Below, piece by piece: positions 1-11,900 of a stretch of 64,000 nucleotides of DNA; position 1 is the stretch's first letter; the number at the start of each line of letters is the position of its first letter. The notes below the pieces were generated by a model. It saw only the letters and a program-made list of their open reading frames with translations. It did no database searches and had not been told where the DNA came from. The position numbers and the translations under genes were made by a program. Source of the DNA: Bidens hawaiensis (lineage: Eukaryota; Streptophyta; Magnoliopsida; Asterales; Asteraceae); contig JAIQDT010010040.1 in the NCBI GenBank assembly GCA_021521415.1, forward strand, positions 21,983-85,982. The letters are read 5' to 3'.

Positions 1-813
1 TAACTCTTTTTAAGTTTTGGGCTAGCATGCACACCTAAGTCTTTTCTCACTGATGAAATGTTTTAAATGGTTTTACATAGGCTTGCTAGTATTGGTAGGC
101 CTGGGAATGTTATAGAATGTGTGTACGTATATATATTTATATATATTTAGAATGGCCAATATTTGGCGAATGTTGTAGTCGTCTCGACTACTGAATGTTG
201 CGTATGCCTACTTTGTGTTTGCATGCGCCGATTGTTACGTTTTTGGGTTGTACATTTTCTCGGCCCTGAATGTTATTATTGAATGTTATATATATATATA
301 TATATATATATATTGATATATATAGGAATGCACGTATAGAGATGCTCATACGTAAGGATGACTATTTATTGAATGTGGTGACCTAACCGACGTAATTCTG
401 TTTGTTGTTTTAAAACCGCTGGAATGATTATTAAAACTTTTGATACTTATTTAAAACTTGAACTCACTCAGCGTAAGCTGACTTTGTGTGCATGTTAGTG
501 TGAGTTTCAGGTTAGGAAGAGGGTGCCTTATCGCTTGGACGTGTACGGAGCTACTTGGACGGTGAAGGGCATACTGGAATGAAGAATTGTTTATGAACAT
601 TTTATTTCAAAAGACTTATAAAAGTTATACTTAATTTTGGTTTTGGGAGTTAAATTCCCGGGTTTTGGGAACTCATTTACTTATTTACGTTTTTCGCGGA
701 ATTATACTCTTTGATGTTTATTTTAATGAAAAGAATTGTTTTTAAGATTAATTATTTTTACCAATGTCTTGAATGGTTACCAACTGTGGGGTTCCCGGGG
801 TTCGGGGCCTTAC
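1..813 (+). repeat. LTR, 3' part, cut by the window start (family F1)
   Basis: This segment ends in GGGGTTCGGGGCCTTACA, the LTR terminus also seen at 48918, and it matches the 3' half of the solo LTR at 46931-48918 closely over its whole length. The LTR sequence at 814 onward is not its continuation but the middle of a second, diverged F1 LTR. The element has therefore inserted into that LTR. Its 5' end and left target duplication lie outside the window; the right duplication should be GTAAC at 814-818. A TA microsatellite lies at about 284-314. Confidence 0.8.
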
Positions 814-1293
814 AGTAACTCGAACCATGTTAGAACGTCTCGTAGGAAGAACGAGTCCTTTCGATGTCGTTAGTAATGTTTGTACGTAAACCGATAGGCG
901 TTTGAGTTTTGGGGATACTTAGGGGTCCTCTAGCTTGTGGTGAAATCGTGCCTTGTGTCAGGTGAGTTCATGATGCCCCTTTTTACTCTTTTTAAGTTTT
1001 TGGGCTAGCATGCACACCTAAGCGATTTTGCTTGATGAACCGTTAAATTATTTTGTCTGGGCTTACTTGTATAGGGTAGGCCTTGGGATGATGTTATTGT
1101 ATGTTTGTACATATATTATTGTATGGCCAATATTTGGCGATGTTATTTAGTCGTTATCGACTAAGGATGTTTACGTATGCCTACTTTGTCTTTGCATACG
1201 TTGGATGAGATATTACGTGTTTGGGTTGTACGTGTGCTCGACCCTAATGTTATTACTTGGATGATATATATGTAGGGATATAATTATAAGGAT

Positions 1294-1331
<38 letters not shown>

Positions 1332-1796
1332 ATGATTACTTATTGTTGATGATGGCCTAACTGTTATATCCCGTTTATTTAAAAACTCTTGGAATGACTA
1401 TTATGATTATTATTATTATAGATCTTAATTAATAAAACTTGAACTCACTCAGCTCAAGCTGACTTTGTGTGCATGTTAGTGTGAGTTTCAGGTTAGGAGG
1501 AAGATGCATTACCGCTTGGACGTGCACGAAGCTACTTGGACAGTGGAGGGCATTCTTAGTCGGAAGTTTTAATAATAATAAACATTTTTCTTTTAACGTT
1601 TTATTTAAACACATTTCAATTTAGTTTTGGGCATAATTCCCGGGTTTTGGGGACTTGTTTTATTAATTATGATTTTCCGCTGAATCATACTCTGAATTGG
1701 TTATTTTAACGGGATGAACTTTTTTGAATTTAAGTATTTTTGTAAGTATTTTGTATGAATATCAACTGTAGGGTTCCTGGGATTCGGGGTCTTACA
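814..1796 (+). repeat. 5' LTR (3' half) of a Ty3/gypsy element, family F1
   Basis: It is homologous, in opposite orientation, to 60084-61021 of the solo LTR at 60084-62060. It ends in GGGATTCGGGGTCTTACA at 1796 and is followed three bases later by a primer binding site and then by gag on the same strand, so it serves as the 5' LTR of the gypsy element that follows. The 5' part of the LTR lies left of the window, displaced by the insertion at 1-813. A TA repeat lies at about 1300-1328. Confidence 0.85.
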
Positions 1797-1799
1797 AGT

Positions 1800-1811
1800 T
1801 GGTATCAGAGC
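1800..1811 (+). other. Primer binding site, initiator tRNA-Met
   Basis: TGGTATCAGAGC starts three bases after the LTR end. This is the sequence complementary to the 3' end of plant initiator tRNA-Met, which primes minus-strand DNA synthesis in many plant LTR retrotransposons. Its place between LTR and gag fixes the element's orientation as plus. Confidence 0.9.
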
Positions 1812-2145
1812 CATGGTTCGAGGGATCCAAGCATCCCCGAATGCTTGGACTCGAACTGTAAGGGAAAAGACTGGTATGCCCACCGCGAGTAGCTGCACGC
1901 CAAGAGGTAACTTTAAATTGTTTAGTCATTCCTTTGAATTTTAAAGTTTCCAGTATATAATTAATTGTTTAAGTGTTAGATAGAATGCTAATGTGGTTAG
2001 GGGCAGTGGGTGGTTAGGATGGGCGGGTAAAGTAAACGACTAATTACCCTTGATCAACGTCATTAGCAGTTTACCCTTACCTTACATGTTCTAAATGCCA
2101 CTTGTACTAGACCGTGTTAAAATTCTGTCTTTGTAGGGATAAGTC
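1812..2145 (+). other. Untranslated leader of the gypsy element
   Basis: A stretch of 334 bases between primer site and gag start with no long open frame. It holds the expected leader of the element RNA; no other signal was recognised. Confidence 0.6.
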
Positions 2146-3462
2146 ATGGTTAATACTCGTGCAGCTAAGATAGGTGGTCCAAGTGTTCGTGGTCGTAAGC
2201 CATGTGCCGAAGCCGAGAGTGAGATTCCTACTCCCCAGCAGAAAGAAACCCTGATTCATGAGGAGGGAGATAACCCCGCCTTAGATCCTGCTATGCGCGC
2301 GGCTATCGCGGATGAAGTTTACCAGGTGCTCCATAGCACCATTCCCGAGATCGTTGCTGAGGCCGTTAGGGCCATGGAGGAGTCTTTGGTTGGAAAGAGT
2401 TCGGATAAGGAAAGGAAGGGTAAGGAGACGAAGGTCGAGGAGGAGGAGGAGGTGTATGTGTTGAGTGGGGATGAAGACGATGTACAGACTATTAGTGTAT
2501 CTACCCGGGGTTGTTCATATGGAGACTTCAAGAAGTGTGACCCTCTTTCTTTCGATGGTACTAAGGATGCGCTGGCAGCACATCATTGGGTGAGGGAAAT
2601 GGAGGCCGTTCTGAGGGTTAGTACATGTAAGGGGGATGACATGGTGACTTATGCCACTGCCTCGTTTCGTTCCAAGGCACTGTGTTGGTGGGATAATCTG
2701 GCGCAGGCTATGGGTGATCGTTCCATTACGAGGATGACTTGGGATGAGTTGAAGAAGTTGGTTCTTGATCAGTTTTGTCCTCTGCATGAATTGGATAAGA
2801 TTGAACAAGAATTCTTGACCTTGGAGGCGGTTAGTATGACGCATCGGGAGTATACCACAAAGTTTAATAAGATGGCTCGATTATGTCCCGATCTGGTTAT
2901 TCCTGAAGCTAAGAGGATTAAGAAGTATGTGAAGGGTCTTCCGGTGGATATTCGTAGGGGTGTGGTGACCACCGACATAAGCTCTTTTCACTCGGTGGTT
3001 ACCCTAGCGGGGACATTGTATGATCAGAGGGAGAAGTTGCCGCCGACCAAGACTAGGAAGACTTGGAACTCAAATTCGTACGGTAAATGACCACGGGGAA
3101 ACAACTTTAATTCGGCTGAGAAGAGGGTAAAGACTGAGGCTTCGGATTTTAAAAGGGATGCGGCGTTTGGTAATTTCAAGAAGTGCGGGAAGCCGTACAA
3201 GGGGGAATGTAAGGTTGGGTCTGGTTCCTGTTTTCGATGTGATAAGGTTGGACACCCCCATTTCGAGTGTCCGACGGTGACTTGTTTCCGCTGTAAGGGT
3301 GTCGGCCACTTGGCATCAAACTGTCCTACTAGCAAGGCGGGGGGGGGGGGTCCGGTTTGGGGACTTCCTCGAGGGGGAAAGTTGAAGAGAAGCCGAAGGT
3401 CAGAGCGAGGGCGTTCTACAACTCCAAGAAGAAGGCAAAGGATGTTGCGGACGTTGTTTTAG
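2146..3462 (+). pseudogene. Ty3/gypsy gag, broken
   Basis: The reading frame starts at ATG 2146 (MVNTRAAKIGG) and encodes the structural capsid/nucleocapsid protein of a retrotransposon. An acidic, lysine-rich N-terminal region is followed by a Retrotrans_gag-type domain (about residues 130-290, with CWWDNLAQ and TWDELKKLVLDQF). A TGA at 3088-3090 interrupts it. The same frame then continues through two CX2CX4HX4C zinc knuckles (CFRCDKVGHPHFEC and CFRCKGVGHLASNC, 3229-3324). A run of about ten G at 3338-3350 follows; after it the frame that leads into protease differs by a base from the gag frame, so the G run probably gained or lost a base. The gag type and the Met primer suggest a Tekay/Del-like chromovirus, but no chromodomain survives to confirm this. 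Confidence 0.85.
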
Positions 3463-3560
3463 GTGCTTTTTCCTTATTCATCTCTACCGTTATAATTTCT
3501 CATCCTTTCGGAATCGTATGTGTGATCGTGTAGCTAAGCAGTAGTGTAATATTATCCCAG
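3463..3560 (+). other. 98-nt intron-like insertion between gag and protease
   Basis: The segment starts GTGCTTTTTCC and ends ATTATCCCAG. Removing it joins the upstream frame (..DVADVVL) to the downstream one (GTFLLDELQ) without a gap, which is the junction expected ahead of the protease DSG motif. It contains an in-frame stop if left in. Its start resembles the sequence just after its end (GGTGCTTTTTCCTT against GGTACCTTTTTACTT), so a local duplication is an alternative to a true intron. Confidence 0.4.
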
Positions 3561-4071
3561 GTACCTTTTTACTTGATGAATTACAGGCATCGGTCTTATT
3601 TGATTCGGGTGCCAGTAGATTTCCAGTGCGGCTGTACTTGATGCCGCTTGGCTGTTTCGTTGTGATGCTTGGGATGGATTGCCTCTCAAAAGTGTTGATG
3701 CCCAGATCGTTTGTGGTCAGAAACTTATACGTCTAAGGGCCCCGGATGGGACCCAAATTATAGTCTTCGGTGATCGGAATGGTGCGACGCCACATATCAT
3801 ATCTATGTTTAAGGCGGGAAAACTGATGCAGCGGGGGTGCGGGGGGTATCTGGCGTATGCTATAAACGTGAAAACAGTGGTGGCTACCGTCGGTGATGTT
3901 CCTATTTTTTGGGATTTCCCGGATGTATTTCCAGCTGATTTGTCATATGTGCCGCCGTATCGCGAGGTCGAGTTCCAGATAGACCTTGTACCGAGCGCAA
4001 AACCCGTTGCTCGAGCCCCTTACCATCTAGCACCGAATGAAATGAAAGAACTTATGGCTCAATTGGAAGAC
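3561..4071 (+). pseudogene. Ty3/gypsy protease and N-terminal RT fragment
   Basis: Aspartic protease is recognised by FDSGASR at about 3600. It is followed by an internal deletion, then by a remnant of the MLGMDCLSK segment that normally precedes RT. From 3679 the frame is open and reaches the conserved lead-in of chromovirus reverse transcriptase (PDVFPADLSYVPPYREVEF, then LVPSAKPVARAPYHLAP). The RT catalytic core is absent: LTR-derived sequence takes over at about 4072. The protein cannot be functional. Confidence 0.8.
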
Positions 4072-4775
4072 CAGCTACCTCATACTATTTGTCGGCGTGC
4101 ATACAAAAAGTCAGCTACGCTGAGTGATTTCTAGTTAATCAGGCAACATACATTACATTCACACATTTACGTATACGTATCCGAAGATACATATTGCATA
4201 CTTAACCTGCTTACCTTACTTCCGTACAAACATTCACATACTCACATATATGTATCCGAAGATACATAATGCATACTTAACCTGCTTACCTTCCTTTCAT
4301 ACCTACATACATATATACATACATACATACATTCTTTCATACTTTCGTACCACATAGATAACTATCTCTACCATCTCAGATATTATCAGGGTTTGGTACC
4401 TTCTATCTCAAATATTATTAGGGTATGGTGTCTTCCATCTAAGATATTATTAGGGTCTGGTCTGTACCATGTAAGGCCCCGATCCCGGTGCCCTACATTA
4501 GGTATTAGATTTACACATAAACACAGTTTTAAATATGGAAGTGAATTAAAACTTTTCGCAGAATATACAAACATCAATCATTAAAATCTTGTCTTTAAAC
4601 ACACACAAAACATCATAGCAATCCATCTACATATGCAGTCAGTTTAGTTCATGCCATGTGTCTTCCTCAAGCCAGCTACATCATCCTGTTTGCCGACATG
4701 CATACTAAAAGTCAGCTACGCTGAGTGAGTTCTAGTTAATCGGGCAACATACATTACATTCACACACTTAAGTAA
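4072..4775 (-). repeat. Rearranged antisense LTR fragments (family F2) replacing the RT core
   Basis: The sequence matches the F2 LTR (solo copy at 24986-26761) in antisense. A true LTR terminus (TGTAAGGCCCCGATCCC) lies in the middle at about 4471. The segment starting CAGCTAC at about 4672-4770 repeats the one at about 4072-4170 (both run through TCAGCTACGCTGAGTGA and CTAGTTAATC). Two partial LTRs are thus joined in an order that a single LTR would not give. No target duplication was found at the outer edges. Confidence 0.7.
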
Positions 4776-5890
4776 ATGATTATGACTGTGAAATACGTTA
4801 CCACCCGCGCAAGGCCAATATAGTAGCAGATGCCTTGAGTAGAAAAGACATAATCAAACCACTGAGGGTCCGAGCACCTGGAATGATTGTTCAAACTAGT
4901 CTTACCGATCAAATACGTGTTGCCCAAAATGAAGCCTTAAAAGAAGATCAATTGGAAAATGAAGATTTACATGTGAACGAGCAGAATTTTAAAAAAGAAC
5001 GGACGAAATTTTACACTTCAAAAACCGAGTTTGGATTCCCACTCTTCACAAATTGCGAGACTGAATCATGGATGAAGCCCATAAATCCAAATATTCCATT
5101 CACCCAGGGACAGATAAAATGTACAAAGACTTGAAATAGTATTATTGGTGGCCCGGTATGAAGAAGGATATATCCACGTACGTTGGTAAATGTCTAACCT
5201 GTGATAGAGTTAAGGCTAAGTATTAAAAGCCTTTCGGAAGTGTTGAACCAACCAGATATAACTCAATGGAAGTGGGAGCAAGTTACTATCGACTTTGTAA
5301 CGCACCACCCAAAACCTCCCGAGGAAACGATGTGATCTGGGAAATAGTTGACAGATTAACCAAATCTGCACACTTCCTTCCAATTCGTACTACCTACTCA
5401 ACCGAAAAACTCGCTCACATTTACATCTATGAAATCATTTCCTGACACAGCGTACCCGTTTCAATCATTTCTGATCGTGATTGCCATTTCACCTCTCGTT
5501 TCTGGCAAGCTGTGCAAGAAACCTTGGGAAACCGAATTAATCTAAGCACGGCCTACCATCCCCAAACCGACGGTCAATCCGAGCGAACCATTCAAACTTT
5601 AGAAGATTTACTTCGCTCTTGTGTCCTAGACTTCAGTGGGAATTGGGATCAACATCTTCCACTGGTTGAATTTTCGTATAATAATAACTATCACAGTAGC
5701 ATTCAAGCGGCAACTTATGAAGCGATGTACTGGCAAAAATGTAGATCACCCCTGTGCTGGACTGAGGTTGGAGACACTCAAATTACCCGATCTGACTTGA
5801 TTCAAGAAACCATGGACAAATCGTTGTACTGGCGAAAATGTAGATCACCCCTGTGCGGCACCATACGAAGCGTTGTACTGGCGAAAATGA
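4776..5890 (+). pseudogene. Ty3/gypsy RNase H end and integrase, broken
   Basis: Coding resumes with the end of RNase H (DALSRK at about 4830), then the integrase HHCC domain (HPGTDKMY at about 5100, CLTCDR at about 5190) and the DDE core: an ISDRDCHF aspartate at about 5470 and the [16 protein letters not shown] segment with the catalytic glutamate near 5580. There are stops inside (TAG in the HHCC helix, TGA after YEIIS) and frame changes near 5220-5440. The 3' end carries three copies of a segment reading GTACTGGC[A/G]AAAATG (5727, 5825, 5875). The C-terminal region and any chromodomain are missing; an unrelated LTR starts at about 5889. Confidence 0.85.
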
Positions 5891-7727
5891 AGCTTGCTTG
5901 TTTTGTGATATAGGACCTGTATCTAGCTTGCATAGAAGCACAAGAACCCGAAAAATTGATTAGAAGGGCGAAAACGAACCAAAACCGCTAAGGTAATACC
6001 AAATCACTCGCTTACGGGCTGTTAGGTTAAGGTTGTGATTTACATATTTATAGGTCATGAAAATTTCAAGGACATCAGGGAAAATATCATTGAGCCCCTT
6101 TTCAAATTTGGTAATTTTTCGAACATCCGAAAATATTTGGGGAACTTATTACCGAATTGGGGTGGTTATTTCACAAAAATAGTTAAAATGCTTGAAAAAT
6201 TATGAAATTTTGTGGAAAACTCAGAATTGGTATATTAAGATGACATATGAAATTTGGGGTCATTTGGAAAAGCCTAAGTATGTTTTGTGCATTTGCGTTT
6301 ATTTGAATTTTCATTGTCGTTTTTGGCTCGAAAAGGATATTTGGAAATATTGTTAGAGTTTGGAAATTTTCCAGGTTGTTTTGGGATAGATGTTGGTCAC
6401 TTTGAAATTTTGGTGGATTTTTTGGGGATCGTTTGGTATAAATGGACGATTTTTGGGCTAAATATAGCAGATAAAATAAATTTTTAGAAATTAATAAATC
6501 AGTAAATAATTACATAAATATTTTATAAAATCTACATATTTTAATTGATAAGTGGCTAATTTTTCATAATTTAAGGATTAACGGATAATTAATTGTGCTA
6601 ATTTAAAGATTAAACAAATTCAATTATGATGAAAACCGACGAGTTCGTGATTAACGAACCTGTTGGAATATCAGAACACCAAGAGTGATCAAAAATCATA
6701 TTTTTGGATTAATTAAGTAAAAACGAACCTTTTATGAGAAAACCGGACAATTTGGATAAATTGTGCGCGTCTTTCTCAAATCAAACTGAATAAACGGAAA
6801 CAAGCCCTGTAGCGAATTCAGAACCCCAATATGTGATCTTTCTTTATAACATAATCATTTTATTGACCAACACATTTACCTAAGCTTACATCCCCATAAC
6901 TGTTTTTTGAATGCATAAACGAATAACTTGGCCTAGCTGGGAAAACGGGGAAACTGATGCAAGTTTGGTATTAAGTATTAGACATTGAACAACCACAATC
7001 TAAGCCTATTGACACTTTCTGTGGCGCTCCAGCTATACCCAGATTGATATACATCCCAGTTTAGTATTGAGATTATAATAATATTAAAATATTCATATTA
7101 TTATAATATTGATTATAGGGACCAGTGATTACAAGTCAAGCAAAACCTGAATTGTCGCGTTACTAAATACTGATTAAATCGTGAGTTTCATGACCCCTCA
7201 CTACAAACAGTTTTATGAACTTTTGGGGTGAAAAGCATGTTTTATTACTTATACATATCTAAAACGTGTAATGATGTGAATTATCTAAGTGCTAACACAC
7301 GAAAGTCCCCACTAACACAGTGATTAACTTCGAGCCGGTGGCTTATGAATAGTACTATTGGTTTGACAAACCCAAACAGAATCGGCCTGGTTGCTGTGTC
7401 ACATAGTGCCGTTTGCACATGACCATACTTATACAAACAGGCTATGTAGTGTTAGACATAGCTACCGTGGCATGCTGTGGGTAGAATGGGAGCCACATTG
7501 GTTGACTGGGCGTGGGAAATGGATGCACGCAGCACAAACAGTCAAGGCTTCACTGTAGCTTAGCATAATTATATCATTTACATACATACATACTTATATC
7601 ATAATTACAAGTGTTAACTTGTGAATATTCATAACTGTTTTCTTGAAACTCGTGAAACTCACCAACGCTAGTAGTTGACCCGTTTTTAAACTGCTTTTCA
7701 GGATTACCAAAGTTGGAATAATGTGAT
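5889..7727 (+). repeat. LTR A, left part (family F3), truncated and interrupted
   Basis: This is the reverse complement of about 49950-51810 in the solo LTR at 49711-52770. Shared landmarks include GACCTGTATCTAGC near 5920 and the block before CTGCTTTTCA near 7700. The left end is truncated; roughly 1 kb present in the other copy is missing. The right end is cut by the 20 kb copia insertion, and the LTR resumes at 27828. The interval has no credible gene. Confidence 0.85.
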
Positions 7728-8755
7728 TGTTAGGACCATCAGTCGAGTGAAACCTTCGAAAAGGTTGACAAGACCTCACCGACTCTGCAACCCAAAGGCC
7801 TGTTGAATATCCCAGCGGAATCAGGATATCCAACGAGCGGGAATGAAGGAATGAAAATAACAAACATGAAACGATAATAGGTAATCAATAAAAGCACATT
7901 CAAAGAAAAAGATTCACTGTATTAAATGAGTCATTAATGAAACAGTGAAAGGAATGTCTAGGGTTTCGTGTATGACGGCGGCGACGGCTGTACGAGGAAA
8001 CAAATAGAATATTCTTTTAGAATGTTTCTCGTATTCCGTGTGTGCCAACGTTACCCTAAAATGGAAACCTAGGACCCTATTTATAGACCCTGACATTCCT
8101 TCTAGAAGTTCCTAATCATTACATAATGAAATAAAAAATGATACAAGTGTTGAGTCCTCGAGCAAGGTAACAATCTTGCTCGAGCAAACTCACTATGCTA
8201 GGTATGCTCGATGAATATCCTCGAGCATACTTTACTTAGAATATCTTCGGTGAAGATATTCCCTTTAGCAAGCATCATTCCTCTTGACTAATCCATGCTT
8301 TGCTCGAACTAGTCCATCGAGCAAGCTCATTCTTCTTGATGTCTTCAGTCTTCTTATTGAGCAATCTTTAGCATGCTCGGATGTAAATCTTGCTCGTGAA
8401 ACTGAACTGTGCTCGAAGTCCTTGCTTTGATCACGTGACATCTTCTTATTGCATCCATGCTTGTCTCCATGTGCTTGATCATCCTGTGCTCGTAACACTT
8501 GGTTGAAACTTGTATGATCAAGTTGTTTGCTCGATTGGCAATCCATGCTCAATAGAAGAATATTCTTGCTCGTTGAAGTGTAGCTTGCTCGAAACCTTAA
8601 CACTTAGAAGAATCAACCATTTAAGGTTCTGAAGACCTTGCTCGAAGTAGTAAAACCATGCTCGATCGTCTACGCTTGCTCGAAATCCATACTTAGCCAT
8701 TTTCTGAAGAGGTTGAGAAGATTCCAATCTTCCTTATCAAAAATCCGACTCGACA
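7728..8755 (-). repeat. 3' LTR of the copia element
   Basis: A 1028-bp LTR with TG..CA ends. By eye there are about ten mismatches in the first 120 bases against the 5' LTR at 26803, so insertion is not recent. It carries many TGCTCGA motifs at about 8155-8740, including TGCTCGAGCA palindromes. Confidence 0.92.
8076..8085 (-). promoter_or_regulatory. TATA box in copia LTR
   Basis: On the minus strand the LTR reads GGTCTATAAATAGGGTCC, a good plant TATA box. The same sequence is conserved in the two other LTR copies at 24724-24733 and 27151-27160. Transcription would run leftward, matching the element's coding strand. Confidence 0.65.
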
Positions 8756-8766
8756 ATCTCCCCCTA
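8756..8766 (-). other. Polypurine tract of the copia element
   Basis: On the minus strand, CTAGGGGGAGAT directly precedes the 3' LTR. This is the position and composition of the plus-strand primer used in reverse transcription. Confidence 0.75.
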
Positions 8767-8958
8767 GATTGGAACAAGCTCAGATGCACCATAACATACC
8801 TGCATAGAGTTACACATGTATCATACATCATAGATATATCATTCAAGAACATGTCATTTCATTACGTAAGTAGGAATTCTGCCTCTTGGGCATTACACAT
8901 CAAAAATTTTTACATCAATTACAAAAGGACAAAATTATAAAGATAAACAGAAATAAAT

Positions 8959-11900
8959 TTAATCTTCACTAAGCTCCATATTGCTATCTTCTTCTGCCTC
9001 TTGTGTTGGATTTCTCTTTTTCAGTTTGACAAAGGCGGCCTTCTGTTTGATTATGTCAAGCTCCACCGAATCTTGAGAATCATGAGGGAATCTGGCATCT
9101 GTTATATCGTGAAGATCTTGCGGATGTATGAATGAAGATCACTGTCATATAAGATCACAACTATTGTGCCTCCAGATGCATTCCTCAAGCTGATTGAGTC
9201 ATTGTGTCTGTTATAAGTGAGGTAAGAAATTCTTCCATTTTGTTGTGCTATGGAATTTGGTTCCATCATCTCCCTTCTCATTGCTAGACAATCTCTCAGA
9301 GTCATTCTTTTTGTTGAAGGGCTACCAGCTTGAGTGTTCCTTCTTTTTGCATCAAAAAGAGAAAGCTCCAAAGTATGTACTTCATTAATGTAGGAAGTAG
9401 TAGTAATGGATAATTGACATGCGTAATGTATTGTACAGTTAGCCGTGCACAACTAAGGAAGGACATTACCATTAATGGCGAGAGAAACCGACTCCAAGTG
9501 AGTTCTAGCCCCATTTCCTTGTTATGTTTTCGGGGCTGTGTGCATAATCCTATGTGGCAGTTAAAATGCTTATCTTAAGTGATAAGTATATGATACGTGT
9601 ACGATCGTGCATTGAATGTTATTACTATATGATGGTTATGTGAATGAATGTGTATGTAAATATTACATACGTAAGACAAGTAAAGTATGCGCTTATGATA
9701 GGGACCAGACCCTCATAATATCTGAGATGATAGGGACCAGACCCTTATAATATCTGAGATGATAGGGACCAGACCCTTATAATATCTGAGATGTTAGGGA
9801 CCAGACCCTTATAATATTTGAGATGTTTAAGATAGACTAGCTTATGGTATACCATAGGGTTTTATGAAAGAAAGTATGTAAGTACGTATGCATGTATATA
9901 AAGTATGTGTGAAAGAAGTAATAGCAAAGTAAGGTATGAATACGTATCTTCGGACGAGTATGAGTAAGGATAAGAATGTATTGTATGTTGATTGATTAAC
10001 TAGAACTCACTTAGCGTAGCTGACTTTTAGTATGCACGCAGGCAAATAAGTTGAGGCCGCTAGCTTGAGGTGGGACACATGGTACGAGCTAAAGAGACTG
10101 GCATCTATGAAGAAGTGTCATGACTATTTTATATTATGTTATGAAAAGACAATTTGTATGTTAAGAAAAAAATGAATGTTTGTAATGTGATGTTTGAAGT
10201 TTAAAATTATTCCGCGAAAGTTTAAATTAACTCTGATTTTAGAACTGTGTTTATGAGTAAATCCAACACCAAAGTAGGGTTACCGGGAACGGGGCCTTAC
10301 AAGTCCTTCTCTCTTTCTCAGCTTGGCTGTGGATGAATCTCCTCTTTTGTTCTAGGAATGGAAACCCTTTCTCAACTTGTTCCTTATTAAATTTTGATAG
10401 CTCATTCCTTGGTTGACTAGATGGTTGATTTCTGATTTTATTGTCATGCAATGTCAATTCAGCCATCTTTGTTAGTTGTTCTCTTGTAAAGTCCCTCAAG
10501 TCGTCAATGAAGATAATCAGAGTTTCCTCTTTATCTTCAGTGATCACCCTAAGAGTCTTGGATCTTTTATCAAAGAAGAGATGTGTGGGTAGATTTAGAT
10601 TTCTTGGTTCCCCAGTCCCCACATTCTCAGATCCAATGGGTATTCGGCTTGTGCTAGCTTGTTGAGTTTTCTTTATCTTATGCAGCCCAGCTTCTTCATA
10701 CCATTTTCTCATTGTTTCATCTGTCTGTACTACTAGCCTCGACATTTTAGCTCCCTTTTTATGAAGAGCACTCACATTTCTGCTCGAACTTCTTCTTCAG
10801 CTCTCAGCTTATCTTCCTGCAGTTTTCTTTGGGTTTCCAAGTACAGTCTCTGCTCTCTATTATATATTTCAATCAATTGTTCATGAGGCATGTTTTAAAA
10901 CTGTTCTTCCGTCATTCCTTTCTCCATGACAATTCTCTTTAATATTTCTACCCTTTGAGGGTCTTCAAACCACCTTTTCAATTCTTCTTCTTTCTTCTTA
11001 GCTTTTTATCTTTCTCTTGCCAATCTCAACCTTAGCTCTTGTTCTCTTTCATATTCTTCCTGACTTTTCTTGTCTTTGTGAGAGTCTTTTACAAGTTGAA
11101 TTTTCCTTTTAAGTTTTTTAAGAGAAAGCTTTATCAAGGACTCATAGCTGTAGCCATATAGTTGAAGAAACTTTATGTTATTATGTTTTGCCTTTAATGA
11201 CTCATATTCTTTTTCATCACTGGCTTTCTTTTCAGTTCTCTTTTTTCTACTGTCCGACTCTTTTAACACCTTTTCTCCCTCTACCTTCTTCTTCTTTGAT
11301 ACCTTTTTCACATAATCGGAGATGTCATCCACAAGAGCATTCCTGTATAATCTGTCTATTGTGTAAAAAGATAGTAAGTTCAGGAATGCATGCTTGTGAC
11401 CAGCTTTGATCAGGGCTTCTCTTTTAGACTTCCTCATACTCCACTCTTCAGCTTCTTTGGCTATGTCTTCTTTGGATAATCTATGAAGGTATTTCAAGTC
11501 ATATCCCAAGCTGATCAGATAGTTTCTGTCTTCATTCTCCTTTTCAACATCTTTCATTTCACCTTCACTATCAACTTCTATTTCAATTGTCTTTTCAAGA
11601 TTGTGAAGGGCCTCAATCATAGGTTCTTCATTACTTACAGATTGAGCTTTTTTCCTTTCTTCAATGTTTTCCAACCTCCTCTTGTACACCATTACCTTTA
11701 CAGATTTCTGCCTTTTAGACTTGGGTGTTTCAATCTCAGCTCTTTCTTTTCTTTTTAGTGATTGAGATGGAGTGGGTGTGTCAGATTGTGTCACTTCAGC
11801 TTCTGGCTTTTCAAGTATAATTTCCTCATCAACTGATTCAGAGGTCTCAGATTCTTCATCACTATCTTTTCTTTTTCATGATCATCTTCATCACGAACTT

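Noticed and set aside
9375..10301. Complete solo LTR with target duplication
   Set aside because: Right terminus is good but the left half of the LTR is missing and the flanks (AGTCC on the right) do not match.
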